Shown piece after piece: positions 37,667 to 46,534 of a stretch of DNA of 64,000 nt. The stretch covers positions 1 to 64,000 of the forward strand of contig NZ_JADLQX010000029.1 of NCBI RefSeq assembly GCF_015477605.1, read 5' to 3'. How positions within the stretch are numbered: position 1 is the first letter of the stretch; the number at the start of each line of letters is the position of its first letter. The notes beneath the pieces are model-generated. The model was not told the origin of the DNA. It did not search any database and worked only from the letters and a program-made list of their open reading frames with translations. The translations under genes and the position numbers were made by a program. Origin of the DNA: Nocardia amamiensis. GTDB lineage: Bacteria > Actinomycetota > Actinomycetes > Mycobacteriales > Mycobacteriaceae.

Positions 37667-40468
37667 CTACGCGCCGGCTGCGTTCGCGTCTCGAGGCAGC
37701 CGGTCGAGGAACCTGCGGACCTCGGCGGCTTCGCCGCTTCCGGTGGTCGGCAGGCGCAGCAGCTCGAAGTCGTAGCGCCGGCAGATCTCGTTCTTCAACG
37801 CGTCGCGGGCGAGCTGCTCCGGGTTCGCTTCATGGGTGCTGTGGCCGTCCACCTCGATGGCGCCGACGTTCTCGTTGGTGATGCGGTTGTAGATGACGAA
37901 GTCGAACGACGATCGGCGCCGGACGAACTCGCGCTGGCGATCGTCGAGCCGGTCCAGACTGCGCGGGAACACATTTTGCAGGTAGACCTGCCGGTGTGTC
38001 GCGAGGTGGCCGTAGCGGGGTTCGGCGAGCACTCCCTCCAGCATCGTCAGGGCGATGTCCTCCGAAGGCCACTCGGTACGCCCCCACCCGATACGCGGGT
38101 GCGCACGCCGCCGCTGCCTGTAGTCGGTGTACAGCAGGTCGAAGATCGACACCACATCGCTGTCGACGACCGCGTTGTCCGGGTCCCGGTACCGGATGTA
38201 GCCGATCAGATCGCGCAGGTGCCGGCTCTCCGGCAGCCCGGAAGGATGTGTCACCAGGATGAACAAGCGCATCGCCCGGGACACGGCCACATTGATCAAT
38301 TTGGGATCGTCGGCGAACTTCAATGCTGCCCGGCTGCTGGGGGTGTCGTCGAGCACCGTGGTCATGACGACCGCGTCTTTCTCTCTTCCTTGGAATCGGT
38401 GCACGGTGTCGGACTCGATGGCCTCGATCAGGGCATCCGTCGCCTTGTCGGCCTGACGGCGATACGGAGTGGTGACCCCCACCTCGTGCGCCGGGATATC
38501 GGCGGATATCCACGGGATGACCTCGTGCCGGATCACGTCGATCTCGCGCTGGTTGCTGCGCCCCTTCGACTTCGGGTCGTCGTCACCGTAGGTCCGGCGC
38601 ATGTGGTTGCCGGGAGCGGTCCGCACCACTGTCATCGGGGCGACCCCCGGTGTGCTGCGCGTATACGGAATCAACTGGCCGTCGTAGAACTTCCGGTTGC
38701 AGAACTCGATGATGTCCGGATCGCACCGATAGTGTTCACGCAGCATCCGCCGAGGCAACTGATCGTTGTACCGTTCGATGACCGAGGACAGGATGCTACG
38801 CCGGTAATCGAAGACCGGATCGGGTGCCGGAGGAGGGTCGGTGAGCTCCTTCGTGACCGGCGGCAGCTGTTCCAGGTCGCCGACCACGATGACATTCCGT
38901 GCACATGCCAGTGCCGGGCTCACCGTCACCAGGTCCACCTGTGATGCTTCATCGATGATCAGGTAGTCCAGTAGGGCCGAGCGTCCGATGCTGTTCTGGA
39001 GCGAATGGCAAGTGCTCAGGATCAGCGGGTAGTCGTGGGTGAACTGTCCGAAGTTCTGCCGATACCGTGACGTGTAGACCATGCGGGACAGCGAGCCGTA
39101 CCGGGTGCGCAGCGCGTCACGCAGCAGCTGCTGGGACAGCCGCGCCTGGTCGGTCAGCAGCGCGTCGAAATTCTTGCGCTCCAGCGTTCTGGTCAGTTGC
39201 TCGGCCTGCCGCTCGAGTTCGGCGATCTTCTTCTCGTAATACAGGCGCTGAATTCGCAGCACGACGTCGATGTCGCCGGCGTCGACGTGGCGCAGCGCCC
39301 GGTACTTGAAGTAGCGATTCATCATGTCAACCAGCCGCCCCCAGCCACTGTCGCGGATCCAGCGCGGATCGGTGTCGGCGATGAAATCGAGCAGTTTGCC
39401 CGCACTGTAGCGGCGCAGCAGCGGCAGGTCGTCGGCGTCCGGTACCTCGTGGCGGTCGAAGAACGACTGGAAATGCTTTTGTTCCAGCCGGTATGCGTGC
39501 AGCTGGTGGCGCAACTGTGCGCGCAGACGATCCTGTTCCAGTAGCGCGGCCAGGCGCCGGTTCACCTTGACGAGTTGGTCCGCGGCACCAGCGTCAGGTG
39601 CGGGACCGGCGCGCAGCATCGCATCGACCGCCGCGTTGCGTTGGCCCTGGCTGTCGAAGAACTCCTGCCGCTTCTCGGCGCGCCCCAGATTGGCCGCCAC
39701 CATCCCGAAGCCTTCCTTGGTCAGCTTCTCGAAGACGTTGTCGACGGCGGAGTTGCTGAACGACACCACCCCCACCGTCGCGCCAGGTCGGCAGATGACC
39801 GAGGCGATGATGTTGAGGATTGTCTGCGTCTTCCCGGTTCCGGGCGGGCCGTCGATAACCGAGATGGGATACCGCAGCGCATTGAGCACCGCATCGCTCT
39901 GGCTGATGTTGGTGCGGAACGGGTACACCGGCAGCGGTATCTCGTCGTCCGGGCGGGGCTCGACCGGCGCCTGCTCGAGAATTCGGGTCAACGCGCTTTC
40001 GGGGTGAATGAAGCTCAGGTTCTGGTGGTTTCGGAGCAGTACGCCGGAATCGCCGGTCAGTTTCTCCGCCACCTTATGCCAGTACTTCAGCACATCTCGG
40101 GAGCCGGGGGTGATGGCAGCATTCGGCAGCACCTCCACCCGATCCGCGCTGTAGGCGCTCCATTCGCCCTTACTGTGCATATGCCACCACGATCCGGCCT
40201 CCGGCGGTCCGGTGAACAGGTAGGCCTCGGTCGCGTCCTGCGGGGATCCGTCGACGAACAACAGCGCGTGCCGCCCCAGCGGCACTCGCGCAGGCCGGTC
40301 GAGAACCGTCACTCGCTCCCACCCGAACGCGTAGTCCTTGGACCTGCCGAACCGCACCCGGACCCGCTCCGATCGCGGTTCGTATTCGGTGATCTCCAGG
40401 GTCTTGTCCTCCGGGAACGAGTCCTCCTTGCGACGGATGACGACCGCGACAACCCGCGGATCGAGCAT
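37667..40468 (-). CDS. SF1 (UPF1/Dna2-like) helicase with C-terminal DUF2726-like nuclease domain
   Basis: A 933-residue protein. Residues about 1-190 are a unique N-terminal part. The helicase has Walker A GPPGTGKTQTILNII near 206, and motif II LIIDEASQVDLVTVSPALA and motif III VVVGDLEQLPP in the middle. C-terminal helicase motifs are LREHYRCDPDIIEFCNRKFY, HRFQGREKDAVVMT and LINVAVSRAM. The end reads FDFVIYNRITNENVGAIEVD, the pattern of a DUF2726/restriction-like nuclease. Helicase-nuclease fusions of this kind are common in defence islands. It is a single gene next to BREX and Wadjet, so a third defence module is plausible but inferred. ATG 40468 is preceded by A7G6; GTG 40516 would add 16 residues. 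Confidence 0.75.
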   Translation of the reverse strand: MLDPRVVAVVIRRKEDSFPEDKTLEITEYEPRSERVRVRFGRSKDYAFGWERVTVLDRPARVPLGRHALLFVDGSPQDATEAYLFTGPPEAGSWWHMHSKGEWSAYSADRVEVLPNAAITPGSRDVLKYWHKVAEKLTGDSGVLLRNHQNLSFIHPESALTRILEQAPVEPRPDDEIPLPVYPFRTNISQSDAVLNALRYPISVIDGPPGTGKTQTILNIIASVICRPGATVGVVSFSNSAVDNVFEKLTKEGFGMVAANLGRAEKRQEFFDSQGQRNAAVDAMLRAGPAPDAGAADQLVKVNRRLAALLEQDRLRAQLRHQLHAYRLEQKHFQSFFDRHEVPDADDLPLLRRYSAGKLLDFIADTDPRWIRDSGWGRLVDMMNRYFKYRALRHVDAGDIDVVLRIQRLYYEKKIAELERQAEQLTRTLERKNFDALLTDQARLSQQLLRDALRTRYGSLSRMVYTSRYRQNFGQFTHDYPLILSTCHSLQNSIGRSALLDYLIIDEASQVDLVTVSPALACARNVIVVGDLEQLPPVTKELTDPPPAPDPVFDYRRSILSSVIERYNDQLPRRMLREHYRCDPDIIEFCNRKFYDGQLIPYTRSTPGVAPMTVVRTAPGNHMRRTYGDDDPKSKGRSNQREIDVIRHEVIPWISADIPAHEVGVTTPYRRQADKATDALIEAIESDTVHRFQGREKDAVVMTTVLDDTPSSRAALKFADDPKLINVAVSRAMRLFILVTHPSGLPESRHLRDLIGYIRYRDPDNAVVDSDVVSIFDLLYTDYRQRRRAHPRIGWGRTEWPSEDIALTMLEGVLAEPRYGHLATHRQVYLQNVFPRSLDRLDDRQREFVRRRSSFDFVIYNRITNENVGAIEVDGHSTHEANPEQLARDALKNEICRRYDFELLRLPTTGSGEAAEVRRFLDRLPRDANAAGA

Positions 40469-40471
40469 CGA

Positions 40472-40484
40472 CCCCCCTTTTTTT
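40472..40484 (-). repeat. A7G6 tract at the helicase start
   Basis: On the coding strand seven A are followed by six G, ending three bases before ATG 40468. The G run acts as the ribosome-binding site if that ATG is used. If GTG 40516 is the start, the tract lies inside the coding sequence. Slippage would change spacing or frame, so expression could vary. This is inference. Confidence 0.45.
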
Positions 40485-41026
40485 CGCAACCGCAGCGTGC
40501 GGTGCTCGATTTCCACGCCGCTCCGGCCAGCGCCAGCGGATCGACGTTCACGCAGCGCCCAGACTACCGCTGAAACACATTGTGCGGGAGGACTATTCGC
40601 GGCTCAAAGTAGATCTGCGGCGGCGGGTCGGGTAGCCGGCCCGCACCACCAACCCGGCGCATTCGTCAGTGAAGCCAAACCGTCCACACGGCCTGCGCAT
40701 CTCCCCCAGCCGCGCCAGCTCGCGAGTGGCCCTGCGCTCGGCGCCGATCGGGAACACCCTGCGCGACGTCAGCAAGGCCTGTAGAGCTCCGGTTTCTCCG
40801 ACCATGCCGCGGCGTTCACCCCGGTGGTGGATGCGTTCGGCAATGACATTCGCCATCGGCCACCGCACACATCCGTATCTACCACGCCGTCGGCCCCGGC
40901 TGCGACAGTCGGCAGTGTCATCGACCATTGGGCGCTCACGGGGGACTTCGACAGCACGTGGAAGGGCACCGACCTCACAGGCCCACTGAAACCGGGCAGC
41001 GCTCATCTACACGAGATTGGAACGCC
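40485..41026. other. stretch without a convincing gene
   Basis: About 540 bases between the helicase and the lipoprotein gene. One + strand frame (about 40800-40990) includes protein-like fragments such as VIDHWALTGDFDSTWKG but has no full family pattern. It may be a remnant. The part before 41027 should carry the promoter of the lipoprotein hydrolase. Confidence 0.35.
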
Positions 41027-41842
41027 ATGCAGATGCTCGTCCGACTCCGAAATGTCGCCACGGCTCTCGTCGCGACCGCCATGCTGGCAACTACCGGATG
41101 CGGCAGCGACACCGAGTCCACCTCGGAACCAGCCGCGACCGACGCGGCCCCAAAGCCCACGATTGTTCTGGTCCACGGCTCTTTCTCGGACAGCTCCAGC
41201 TGGGACACCGTCGCGAAAAACCTGCGCGGTCAGGGCTATGAGGTGGTTCAGCCCGACAATCCGCTGCGGGGCCCCGCAGCGGACGCGGCCGCCGTCACCA
41301 GAGCTATCGAAGAGATAACCGGACCGGTCGTCCTCGTCGGGCACTCCTACGGCGGTGCGGTGATCAGCAATATCCACCGCCCGAACATCAAGGCCGAGGT
41401 ATTCGTGGCGGGCTTCGCACCGGAGAGCGGGGAAACGGTGCTGGCCCTCAGCGATCCCGCTCGTTATCCGGGCAGCAAGATCGAAACGGCGCTGCGGATC
41501 CAGCCCACCGAGAACGGGGCGGAGGTGACGATGGCACCGGAGCAGTTCGGTGCGGTTTTCGCGCAGGATGTCAGCGCCGATGTCGCGGCACGGCTCGCGG
41601 CCAGCCAGCGCCCGACCTCCGTCGCCGCGAACACCGAGCCGAGCGGGGAACCGTCGTGGGCCAAGGTGCCGTGCTGGTACCTGATTTCGACCGATGACCT
41701 GACCTTTCCGCCTGCATCGCAACGGTTCCAGGCTGACCGCATGCAGGCACGAATCAGCGAGGTGAAATCCTCGCACGCCTCGCCGGTGTCACACCCGGAT
41801 GAGGTCGTCGCGACCATCACCGCCGCAGCAGGCAGCTCCTAG
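41027..41842 (+). CDS. alpha/beta-hydrolase lipoprotein
   Basis: A 271-residue exported hydrolase. The N-terminus MQMLVRLRNVATALVATAML is a signal sequence ending in a lipobox (LATTGC), so the protein is probably lipid-anchored outside the membrane. After a Ser/Thr/Ala linker the hydrolase fold begins with PTIVLVHGSFSDSSSWDTVA. The nucleophile motif is VLVGHSYGGAVISNI (Ser of GHSYGG). The acid is probably the Asp of LISTDDLTFPP and the His lies in SSHASPVSHPDEV. This layout fits the family of small esterases often called alpha/beta-hydrolase 6. A second ATG at 41033 is possible. The substrate is unknown. Confidence 0.82.
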   Translation: MQMLVRLRNVATALVATAMLATTGCGSDTESTSEPAATDAAPKPTIVLVHGSFSDSSSWDTVAKNLRGQGYEVVQPDNPLRGPAADAAAVTRAIEEITGPVVLVGHSYGGAVISNIHRPNIKAEVFVAGFAPESGETVLALSDPARYPGSKIETALRIQPTENGAEVTMAPEQFGAVFAQDVSADVAARLAASQRPTSVAANTEPSGEPSWAKVPCWYLISTDDLTFPPASQRFQADRMQARISEVKSSHASPVSHPDEVVATITAAAGSS

Positions 41843-42054
41843 TACTCCAGCCGCATTTTCGATATGCAATCGGCGTCGCCGCTGGTAGTGGGCCTGTCTG
41901 CTCGGTCATCTCCGCGTTCGTGACGCACTTGCTCGTCCAGAGGGCGGTCCGGAACCTCCCCGTTGTTGTGGCGGCGGCCGGGACGGAGTGGCGACGTCAT
42001 CGAACGTTGCGACTCGGTCCCGGCTTTCACCACGACACGGGTTTCGCAGTTCCG

Positions 42055-42660
42055 CTACAGCCAGCCCGCGTTCCGGGCGATACGGATCGCATCGATACGA
42101 TTGCGGCCGCCGATTTTGGCGATCGCATTCGATAGGTAGTTGCGCACGGTCGCGGACGAGAGGAACAGCGATCGCCCGATTTCGTCGGTGCTGATCCCGG
42201 TCTCGGCGGCCCGGAGCACGTCGGCCTCGCGGGTGGTGAGGGGACTGGTGCCGGTTTCGAGGGCCGCGGCGACCAGGTCCGCATCGATCACTCGCTCACC
42301 GGCGACGACCTTACGGATGCTGTCGGCGAGCGTCTGTGCCGGTGCGTCTTTGACGACGAAGCCGCGCACATGCGCCTGCAAGGCGCGCAGTAGGTACCCC
42401 GGTTGACTGAGCCCGGTCAAGATGAGCACCCGGCACTGGGGAACATGTTCGTGGACACGTTTGGCGGCGCTGAGGCCGTCGAGGCCTGGCATGTCGATAT
42501 CAAGCAGTGCGACATCAGGTCGCGTGCGCAGGATTTCGTCGACGATACGATCGCCGCGATCGAGTTCTGCGACCACGTCCATGTCGTCCTCGCGGGAGAG
42601 CAACGCCACCAGCGCGCCGCGGATCATGTGCATGTCTTCGGCGACCAACACTCGAATCAT
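42055..42660 (-). CDS. NarL/LuxR-type response regulator
   Basis: A 201-residue two-component regulator. The receiver domain has acidic residues at VLVAEDMHMIRGAL, a phosphoacceptor Asp54 in VALLDIDMPGLDGL and the Lys of VVKDAPA. The output domain is a LuxR helix-turn-helix (LTTREADVLRAAETGIST, then SATVRNYLSNAIAKIG). It overlaps the stop of the kinase gene by 4 bases (ATGA), so it is translated with it. It is the natural partner of the histidine kinase at 42657. The target genes are unknown; the dpg operon is the nearest transcription unit beyond the second kinase. Confidence 0.9.
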   Translation of the reverse strand: MIRVLVAEDMHMIRGALVALLSREDDMDVVAELDRGDRIVDEILRTRPDVALLDIDMPGLDGLSAAKRVHEHVPQCRVLILTGLSQPGYLLRALQAHVRGFVVKDAPAQTLADSIRKVVAGERVIDADLVAAALETGTSPLTTREADVLRAAETGISTDEIGRSLFLSSATVRNYLSNAIAKIGGRNRIDAIRIARNAGWL

Positions 42661-43802
42661 CGTGTCACCTCCGGTATTTCGATGCGCAGCCGGAATCTGC
42701 CGTCCCTGCTCTGTTGCGCGGACAAGGTACCCGACAGCGCCGCGGCACGCTCCGCGAGACCGGACAGGCCATTGCCCGCGCCGGTCTTCTTCTGCGCGCC
42801 GTCGTTGACGATTTCCAGAAAGACCATGCCGTCGTCACGGCCGGCGACAATCGAGCAGGTGCGCGCGGCACTGTGCCGTAGCACATTGGTGACGCCTTCG
42901 CGGGTTCCCCATGCGAGCGCGTCATCTACTTCGGGCGTGAGCTGTGGCAGGTCGATGTGGTGGTGGGTGTCGATGCCGACGGCGGAAAGGAGTGCGGCGG
43001 CCCCCTCGGCCTCGGCCTTCAGCGAAACGGTGTGTTCGCCGAGTGTTACCCGGCGCATCGCCTGGAGGGTGTCGCGAGCGAGCGTGGCGACGCCTTGAAT
43101 CTCCGATTTCGCCGCGCCGGGGTCGCTCGCCAGCAACGCGGCAGCCAGGTCACCTTTCAGCGACACTGCCGAGAGACTTTGACCGAGCAGGTCGTGCAGA
43201 TCTCGGGATACCCGGAGCCGCTCGCGCTCGGCCGCCTGCTCGGCCAGGTCGGTGCGGGTTCGGTCGAGCTGGTCCACGGCGCGTACCAGCAGCGTCACGC
43301 CGATGAGGCACGCGGAGAGCACGGTGAACACGACCACCACCTCGATGACGTCCGCAGTGATCAGCCACCTGTCGGCACGGTCGGAGCCGACCAGATTGCC
43401 CACCGCGGTTCCGATGATCGGCACCGTCACCAGGATGAGCCGGACCCACCCACGGAACAGCATTGCGGCCGAGGCGATGAAGAACACCTGGCTGATGCCC
43501 CACGCCACCGGAAACCAGGTCATCGGAAAGTATACGAGCCCGGTCAGCAGCAGGAACGTCACCGGCCACAAGCGTGGGCGTTCGTTCGGGATCGTGCCGA
43601 ACGCATGGCGAAGGTGGACCAGGACCACAGCGGCCGCGACAACCCACAACAGAACGGCGACGCCGAACTGATCGGGGCCTTGCGCGGGCGCCCGCGACGG
43701 TGCCAAAGCGCCTGTTGCACAGGTGGTTCCGATCAGGAGCACCCGTGCGTGCCGGACCGTCACCAGCCAGGGTCCGACGAGGGGTCGCGATGCATCGGTC
43801 AT
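42657..43802 (-). CDS. NarL-type sensor histidine kinase
   Basis: A 381-residue kinase. Residues about 10-165 hold five or so membrane segments (FGVAVLLWVVAAAVVLVHLR, PVTFLLLTGLVYFPMTWF, ADVIEVVVVFTVLSACLIGV). The HisKA_3 dimerisation helix is ERLRVSRDLHDLLGQSLSAV, with phosphoacceptor His203. The ATP-binding part has EGVTNVLRHSAARTCSIVAG (N box) and GAGNGLSGLAERAAAL (G box). ATG 43802 overlaps the stop of the upstream kinase-like gene. It phosphorylates the regulator encoded directly downstream. The signal is unknown. Confidence 0.88.
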   Translation of the reverse strand: MTDASRPLVGPWLVTVRHARVLLIGTTCATGALAPSRAPAQGPDQFGVAVLLWVVAAAVVLVHLRHAFGTIPNERPRLWPVTFLLLTGLVYFPMTWFPVAWGISQVFFIASAAMLFRGWVRLILVTVPIIGTAVGNLVGSDRADRWLITADVIEVVVVFTVLSACLIGVTLLVRAVDQLDRTRTDLAEQAAERERLRVSRDLHDLLGQSLSAVSLKGDLAAALLASDPGAAKSEIQGVATLARDTLQAMRRVTLGEHTVSLKAEAEGAAALLSAVGIDTHHHIDLPQLTPEVDDALAWGTREGVTNVLRHSAARTCSIVAGRDDGMVFLEIVNDGAQKKTGAGNGLSGLAERAAALSGTLSAQQSRDGRFRLRIEIPEVTR

Positions 43803-44947
43803 GCGCTGCTCCCTGGGCTCGGTACGAGCGTCTCGACATGGCACTCGAGCACCCAGCCACCGTCGACCTGACCAACGGCGAGCACCACCGACCCGTCCGC
43901 CCCGTCGCGAAGCAGCCGCGCCAGCACGGAGCGCAGAGCGGCGCGGAGCGATTCGTCTGCCTGCTCCGGCAGCCCGGTGGCGGGAAGCTCGAACCGGGCT
44001 TCGATCCCCGCAGCGGTGAGAAGTGCCGACGCAGAGGCGATCTCATGATGGAACGCCGGATGCTGGAAACCGCGGATCAGTTGGCGGGCCTCGGACAGAC
44101 CGCGACGCGAGACATCGACCAGAGCTTCGAGCTCGGTGCGAGCCGATGCGCGATCTCCGTGGGCGGTGAACTCTTCCGCACGACTCGCGGAGGCGGTGAT
44201 TTCCACGAGCGCTCGTTGCACCGTCCGCGCCAGTTCACGATCAATGCGCAGTCGTTCCCTCGCGACTGCCCGCTCGGCGAGGGCCGCCCCGGCACCACGC
44301 AGCCTTCGCAGGGCGACGACCATCCAGACCAGCGTGTATACCGCGATGACTCGCATTCCGGTCGTCACCGACAACCACACCGCGTCCTGCTCGGACGCGC
44401 CGAGCAGCAGCGCCGACGGCGCCGTGGCAGCGACGAGGATCAGCGAGATCGGCAGCGCGAGGATCGGCCGCAGCGTCAGGACGACGACTACGGCGACGAC
44501 GTGCAGGGTGTTCAACCAGGGAACCCCGAGCACGGGCGTCGCGCCGAGCACTAGCGCGGCCAGTACCGCCAACGTCAATGACGCTCCACGCGGTATGGCG
44601 GCACGCATAGCAAAGACTATGTGCCGCAGATAGATCGGCAGACACACGGTCAGCAGAACGGCGGTCACGCCGACATTGGACCTCGGGTCGGCGCCACTGC
44701 TGGTCACCGTCGCGAGCAGGGCCAACAACGCGAGCGACAGCGCGGCCACGACTGTACCTGTCGCGGCGACATCCACGATGTCGCGCGGCATGCGTGCAGG
44801 TAGACGCCCCAATGCCCCCGGTGCGGCTCCGCCCCCCTCGAGTCGGGCCGCGCTCTGTGCCGGCGCACGCTCCAACGTGACCGCTACCACCCCCGTGAGT
44901 GTTCCCCAATTGCGGATAGTCCACGAGTGACGAATGTGGACGTTCAC
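43799..44947 (-). CDS. degenerate histidine-kinase-like membrane protein
   Basis: A 382-residue protein built like the neighbouring kinase, with membrane segments about residues 55-200 (ATGTVVAALSLALLALLATV, TLHVVAVVVVLTLRPILALP). A HisKA_3-like helix RERLRIDRELARTVQRALVE follows. The phosphoacceptor His is replaced, since the usual ELHD reads ELAR. The C-terminal region has no N box or G box. It therefore cannot act as a normal kinase. It may form heterodimers with or modulate the active kinase, to which it is coupled by a 4-base overlap. The start is uncertain (GTG 44947, or a later ATG at 44791 just before the first membrane segment). Confidence 0.75.
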   Translation of the reverse strand: MNVHIRHSWTIRNWGTLTGVVAVTLERAPAQSAARLEGGGAAPGALGRLPARMPRDIVDVAATGTVVAALSLALLALLATVTSSGADPRSNVGVTAVLLTVCLPIYLRHIVFAMRAAIPRGASLTLAVLAALVLGATPVLGVPWLNTLHVVAVVVVLTLRPILALPISLILVAATAPSALLLGASEQDAVWLSVTTGMRVIAVYTLVWMVVALRRLRGAGAALAERAVARERLRIDRELARTVQRALVEITASASRAEEFTAHGDRASARTELEALVDVSRRGLSEARQLIRGFQHPAFHHEIASASALLTAAGIEARFELPATGLPEQADESLRAALRSVLARLLRDGADGSVVLAVGQVDGGWVLECHVETLVPSPGSSA

Positions 44948-45355
44948 CCATGATATTAATCATCGAACGCTGTCGACATACACCTCTGGTGACCTTCCGG
45001 ACCGGGATGCGATCGTCGAGTCCGTGGGTCCAACGAGGGACGTATGGTTCGGCTTGCCCCCGGCACTGGGGGCTCGCACAAGCATCGATCAGTCCGTAGC
45101 TTGAAATTCGGGCCGTAGCTTGAAATTGATTTCGGGTCTCCGCGTGCCGGCTCTCTCGGAGCGGAGACCCTCGGGTGGACAAATCAGGCAACAACAACAG
45201 CCTTTCTGGGCGCACAGTCAGCAGTGCGCCGCTCGAAGTTGCTCTTGGGAGGGAGCAGACATGTTACGAGGACATCGTTCTTCGCCCGATTGCGCTGCGG
45301 AAAGCCGTAACTGGCGCCGCGCGCGGTGCCCGCAGCGATAGATCGGACGTCGTTG
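44948..45355. promoter_or_regulatory. divergent promoter region of the kinase set and the dpg operon
   Basis: About 410 bases between two divergent operons, with no supported gene. It includes a tandem 15-bp direct repeat at 45094-45127, listed separately. No confident -35/-10 pair or leader RNA is seen. Confidence 0.5.
45094..45127. repeat. tandem direct repeat upstream of dpgA, possible operator
   Basis: CCGTAGCTTGAAATT occurs exactly twice, at 45094-45108 and 45113-45127, with a period of 19 bases (about two helical turns). It lies 230 bases before dpgA and 150 bases before the kinase-like gene. Spacing by whole turns suggests a binding site for a dimeric or tandem regulator, possibly the response regulator encoded next door. 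That link is inference. Confidence 0.5.
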
Positions 45356-46495
45356 ATGACCACCATCGAGCAAGCCAGATTCGCTCGGTCGCGCGGACAC
45401 GGGAGCAACTCCGTTGCAGGACAAGCAGTTCCGATGTTGCTGGGCGTGGCGACCGCCAACCCGCCGACGAGGTACAGTCAGCGCGAACTGATCGACCTGC
45501 TGGCAATCGACGACCCGAAGATCCGCGGCATCTTCCTCAACGGCGGTATCGAAAGCCGTTATCTTACGTTGCCGCCCGTTGACGACGAAGGAAACTTCAG
45601 GTCCGAGACGCAGGGCGAGTTGCTGCAAAAGCATCGGCGCCACGGGGTGACGACCGGAGCGGCGGCAATTCGCGAGTGTCTCACCGGAATCGGCAGATAT
45701 CCGCACGAGGTCGACTACCTCGTCGCGGTGACGACGACAGGGTTCCTCACGCCTGGATTCAGTGCGCTGTTGATCAACGAGCTCGGGTTGTCGCCGCGGA
45801 CCGCGCGGTTGGATGTCGTCGGAATGGGATGCAACGCCGGGCTGAACGGGTTGACCGCCGCAGCCGCGTGGGCGACCACGAATCCGGGCAAGCTAGCGGT
45901 CCTGGTATGTGCCGAATCATGTTCGGCGGCATACGTATACGACGGAACAATGCGGACAGCAGTGGTCAACAGCCTGTTCGGCGACGGCGCGGCCGCGGTG
46001 GCAGTCAGCACCGACGCAGCACACGCTCGTCCCGGACAGCCCGCGGGGTGTCCGACGCCGCGGCTGTTGGGCCTGCACAGCTACATGATTACCCACGCCG
46101 TGGATGCCATGCGCTATGACTGGGACGACGAGGCCGGAAAGTTCAGCTTCTACCTCGACAAAGAGGTCCCCTACGAGGTCGGTGCGCACGTGGAGACGGT
46201 CGTCGACCGGCTGCTCGGCGAAGCCGGGCTGCGGCGCAAGGAGATCACTCACTGGATCGTGCATTCCGGCGGTAAGAAGGTGATCGACGCGGTGAAAATA
46301 AACCTTGGTCTGACGAATCACGATCTGCGGCACACCGTCAGCGTCATGCGGGATTACGGAAATCTGTCGAGTGGATCGTTCCTGTTCTCGTATCAACGAC
46401 TTCTCGCCGAGGGTCGTGTGGCGCGCGGAGAATACGGCGTCTTCATGACGATGGGCCCCGGCTCACAGATCGAAACCGCGCTGTTGCAGTTCTGA
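45356..46495 (+). CDS. dpgA: 3,5-dihydroxyphenylacetyl-CoA synthase DpgA (type III PKS)
   Basis: A 379-residue chalcone-synthase-like enzyme that closely follows DpgA of the glycopeptide producers. Shared blocks include DPKIRGIFLNGGIESRYLTL, VVGMGCNAGLNGL (catalytic Cys159), YDGTMRTAVVNSLFGDGAAA, ITHWIVHSGGKKVIDAVKIN (catalytic His) and DYGNLSSGSFLFSYQRL (catalytic Asn). DpgA condenses four malonyl-CoA units to a cyclic C8 product that, with DpgB and DpgD, becomes 3,5-dihydroxyphenylacetyl-CoA. ATG 45356 aligns with known N-termini; GTG 45326 is the alternative. It heads the operon, and dpgB follows after 39 bases. Confidence 0.93.
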   Translation: MTTIEQARFARSRGHGSNSVAGQAVPMLLGVATANPPTRYSQRELIDLLAIDDPKIRGIFLNGGIESRYLTLPPVDDEGNFRSETQGELLQKHRRHGVTTGAAAIRECLTGIGRYPHEVDYLVAVTTTGFLTPGFSALLINELGLSPRTARLDVVGMGCNAGLNGLTAAAAWATTNPGKLAVLVCAESCSAAYVYDGTMRTAVVNSLFGDGAAAVAVSTDAAHARPGQPAGCPTPRLLGLHSYMITHAVDAMRYDWDDEAGKFSFYLDKEVPYEVGAHVETVVDRLLGEAGLRRKEITHWIVHSGGKKVIDAVKINLGLTNHDLRHTVSVMRDYGNLSSGSFLFSYQRLLAEGRVARGEYGVFMTMGPGSQIETALLQF

Positions 46496-46534
46496 GCAGC
46501 AAATCGTGAAAACTTCCACGACGAAAGGCAACTC

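Noticed and set aside
40593..41006. - strand frame of 137 codons as the missing 5' half of the broken hydrolase
   Set aside because: It has no HGGG oxyanion or GxSxG nucleophile motif and is arginine-rich; it does not complete the fragment at 37250-37657.
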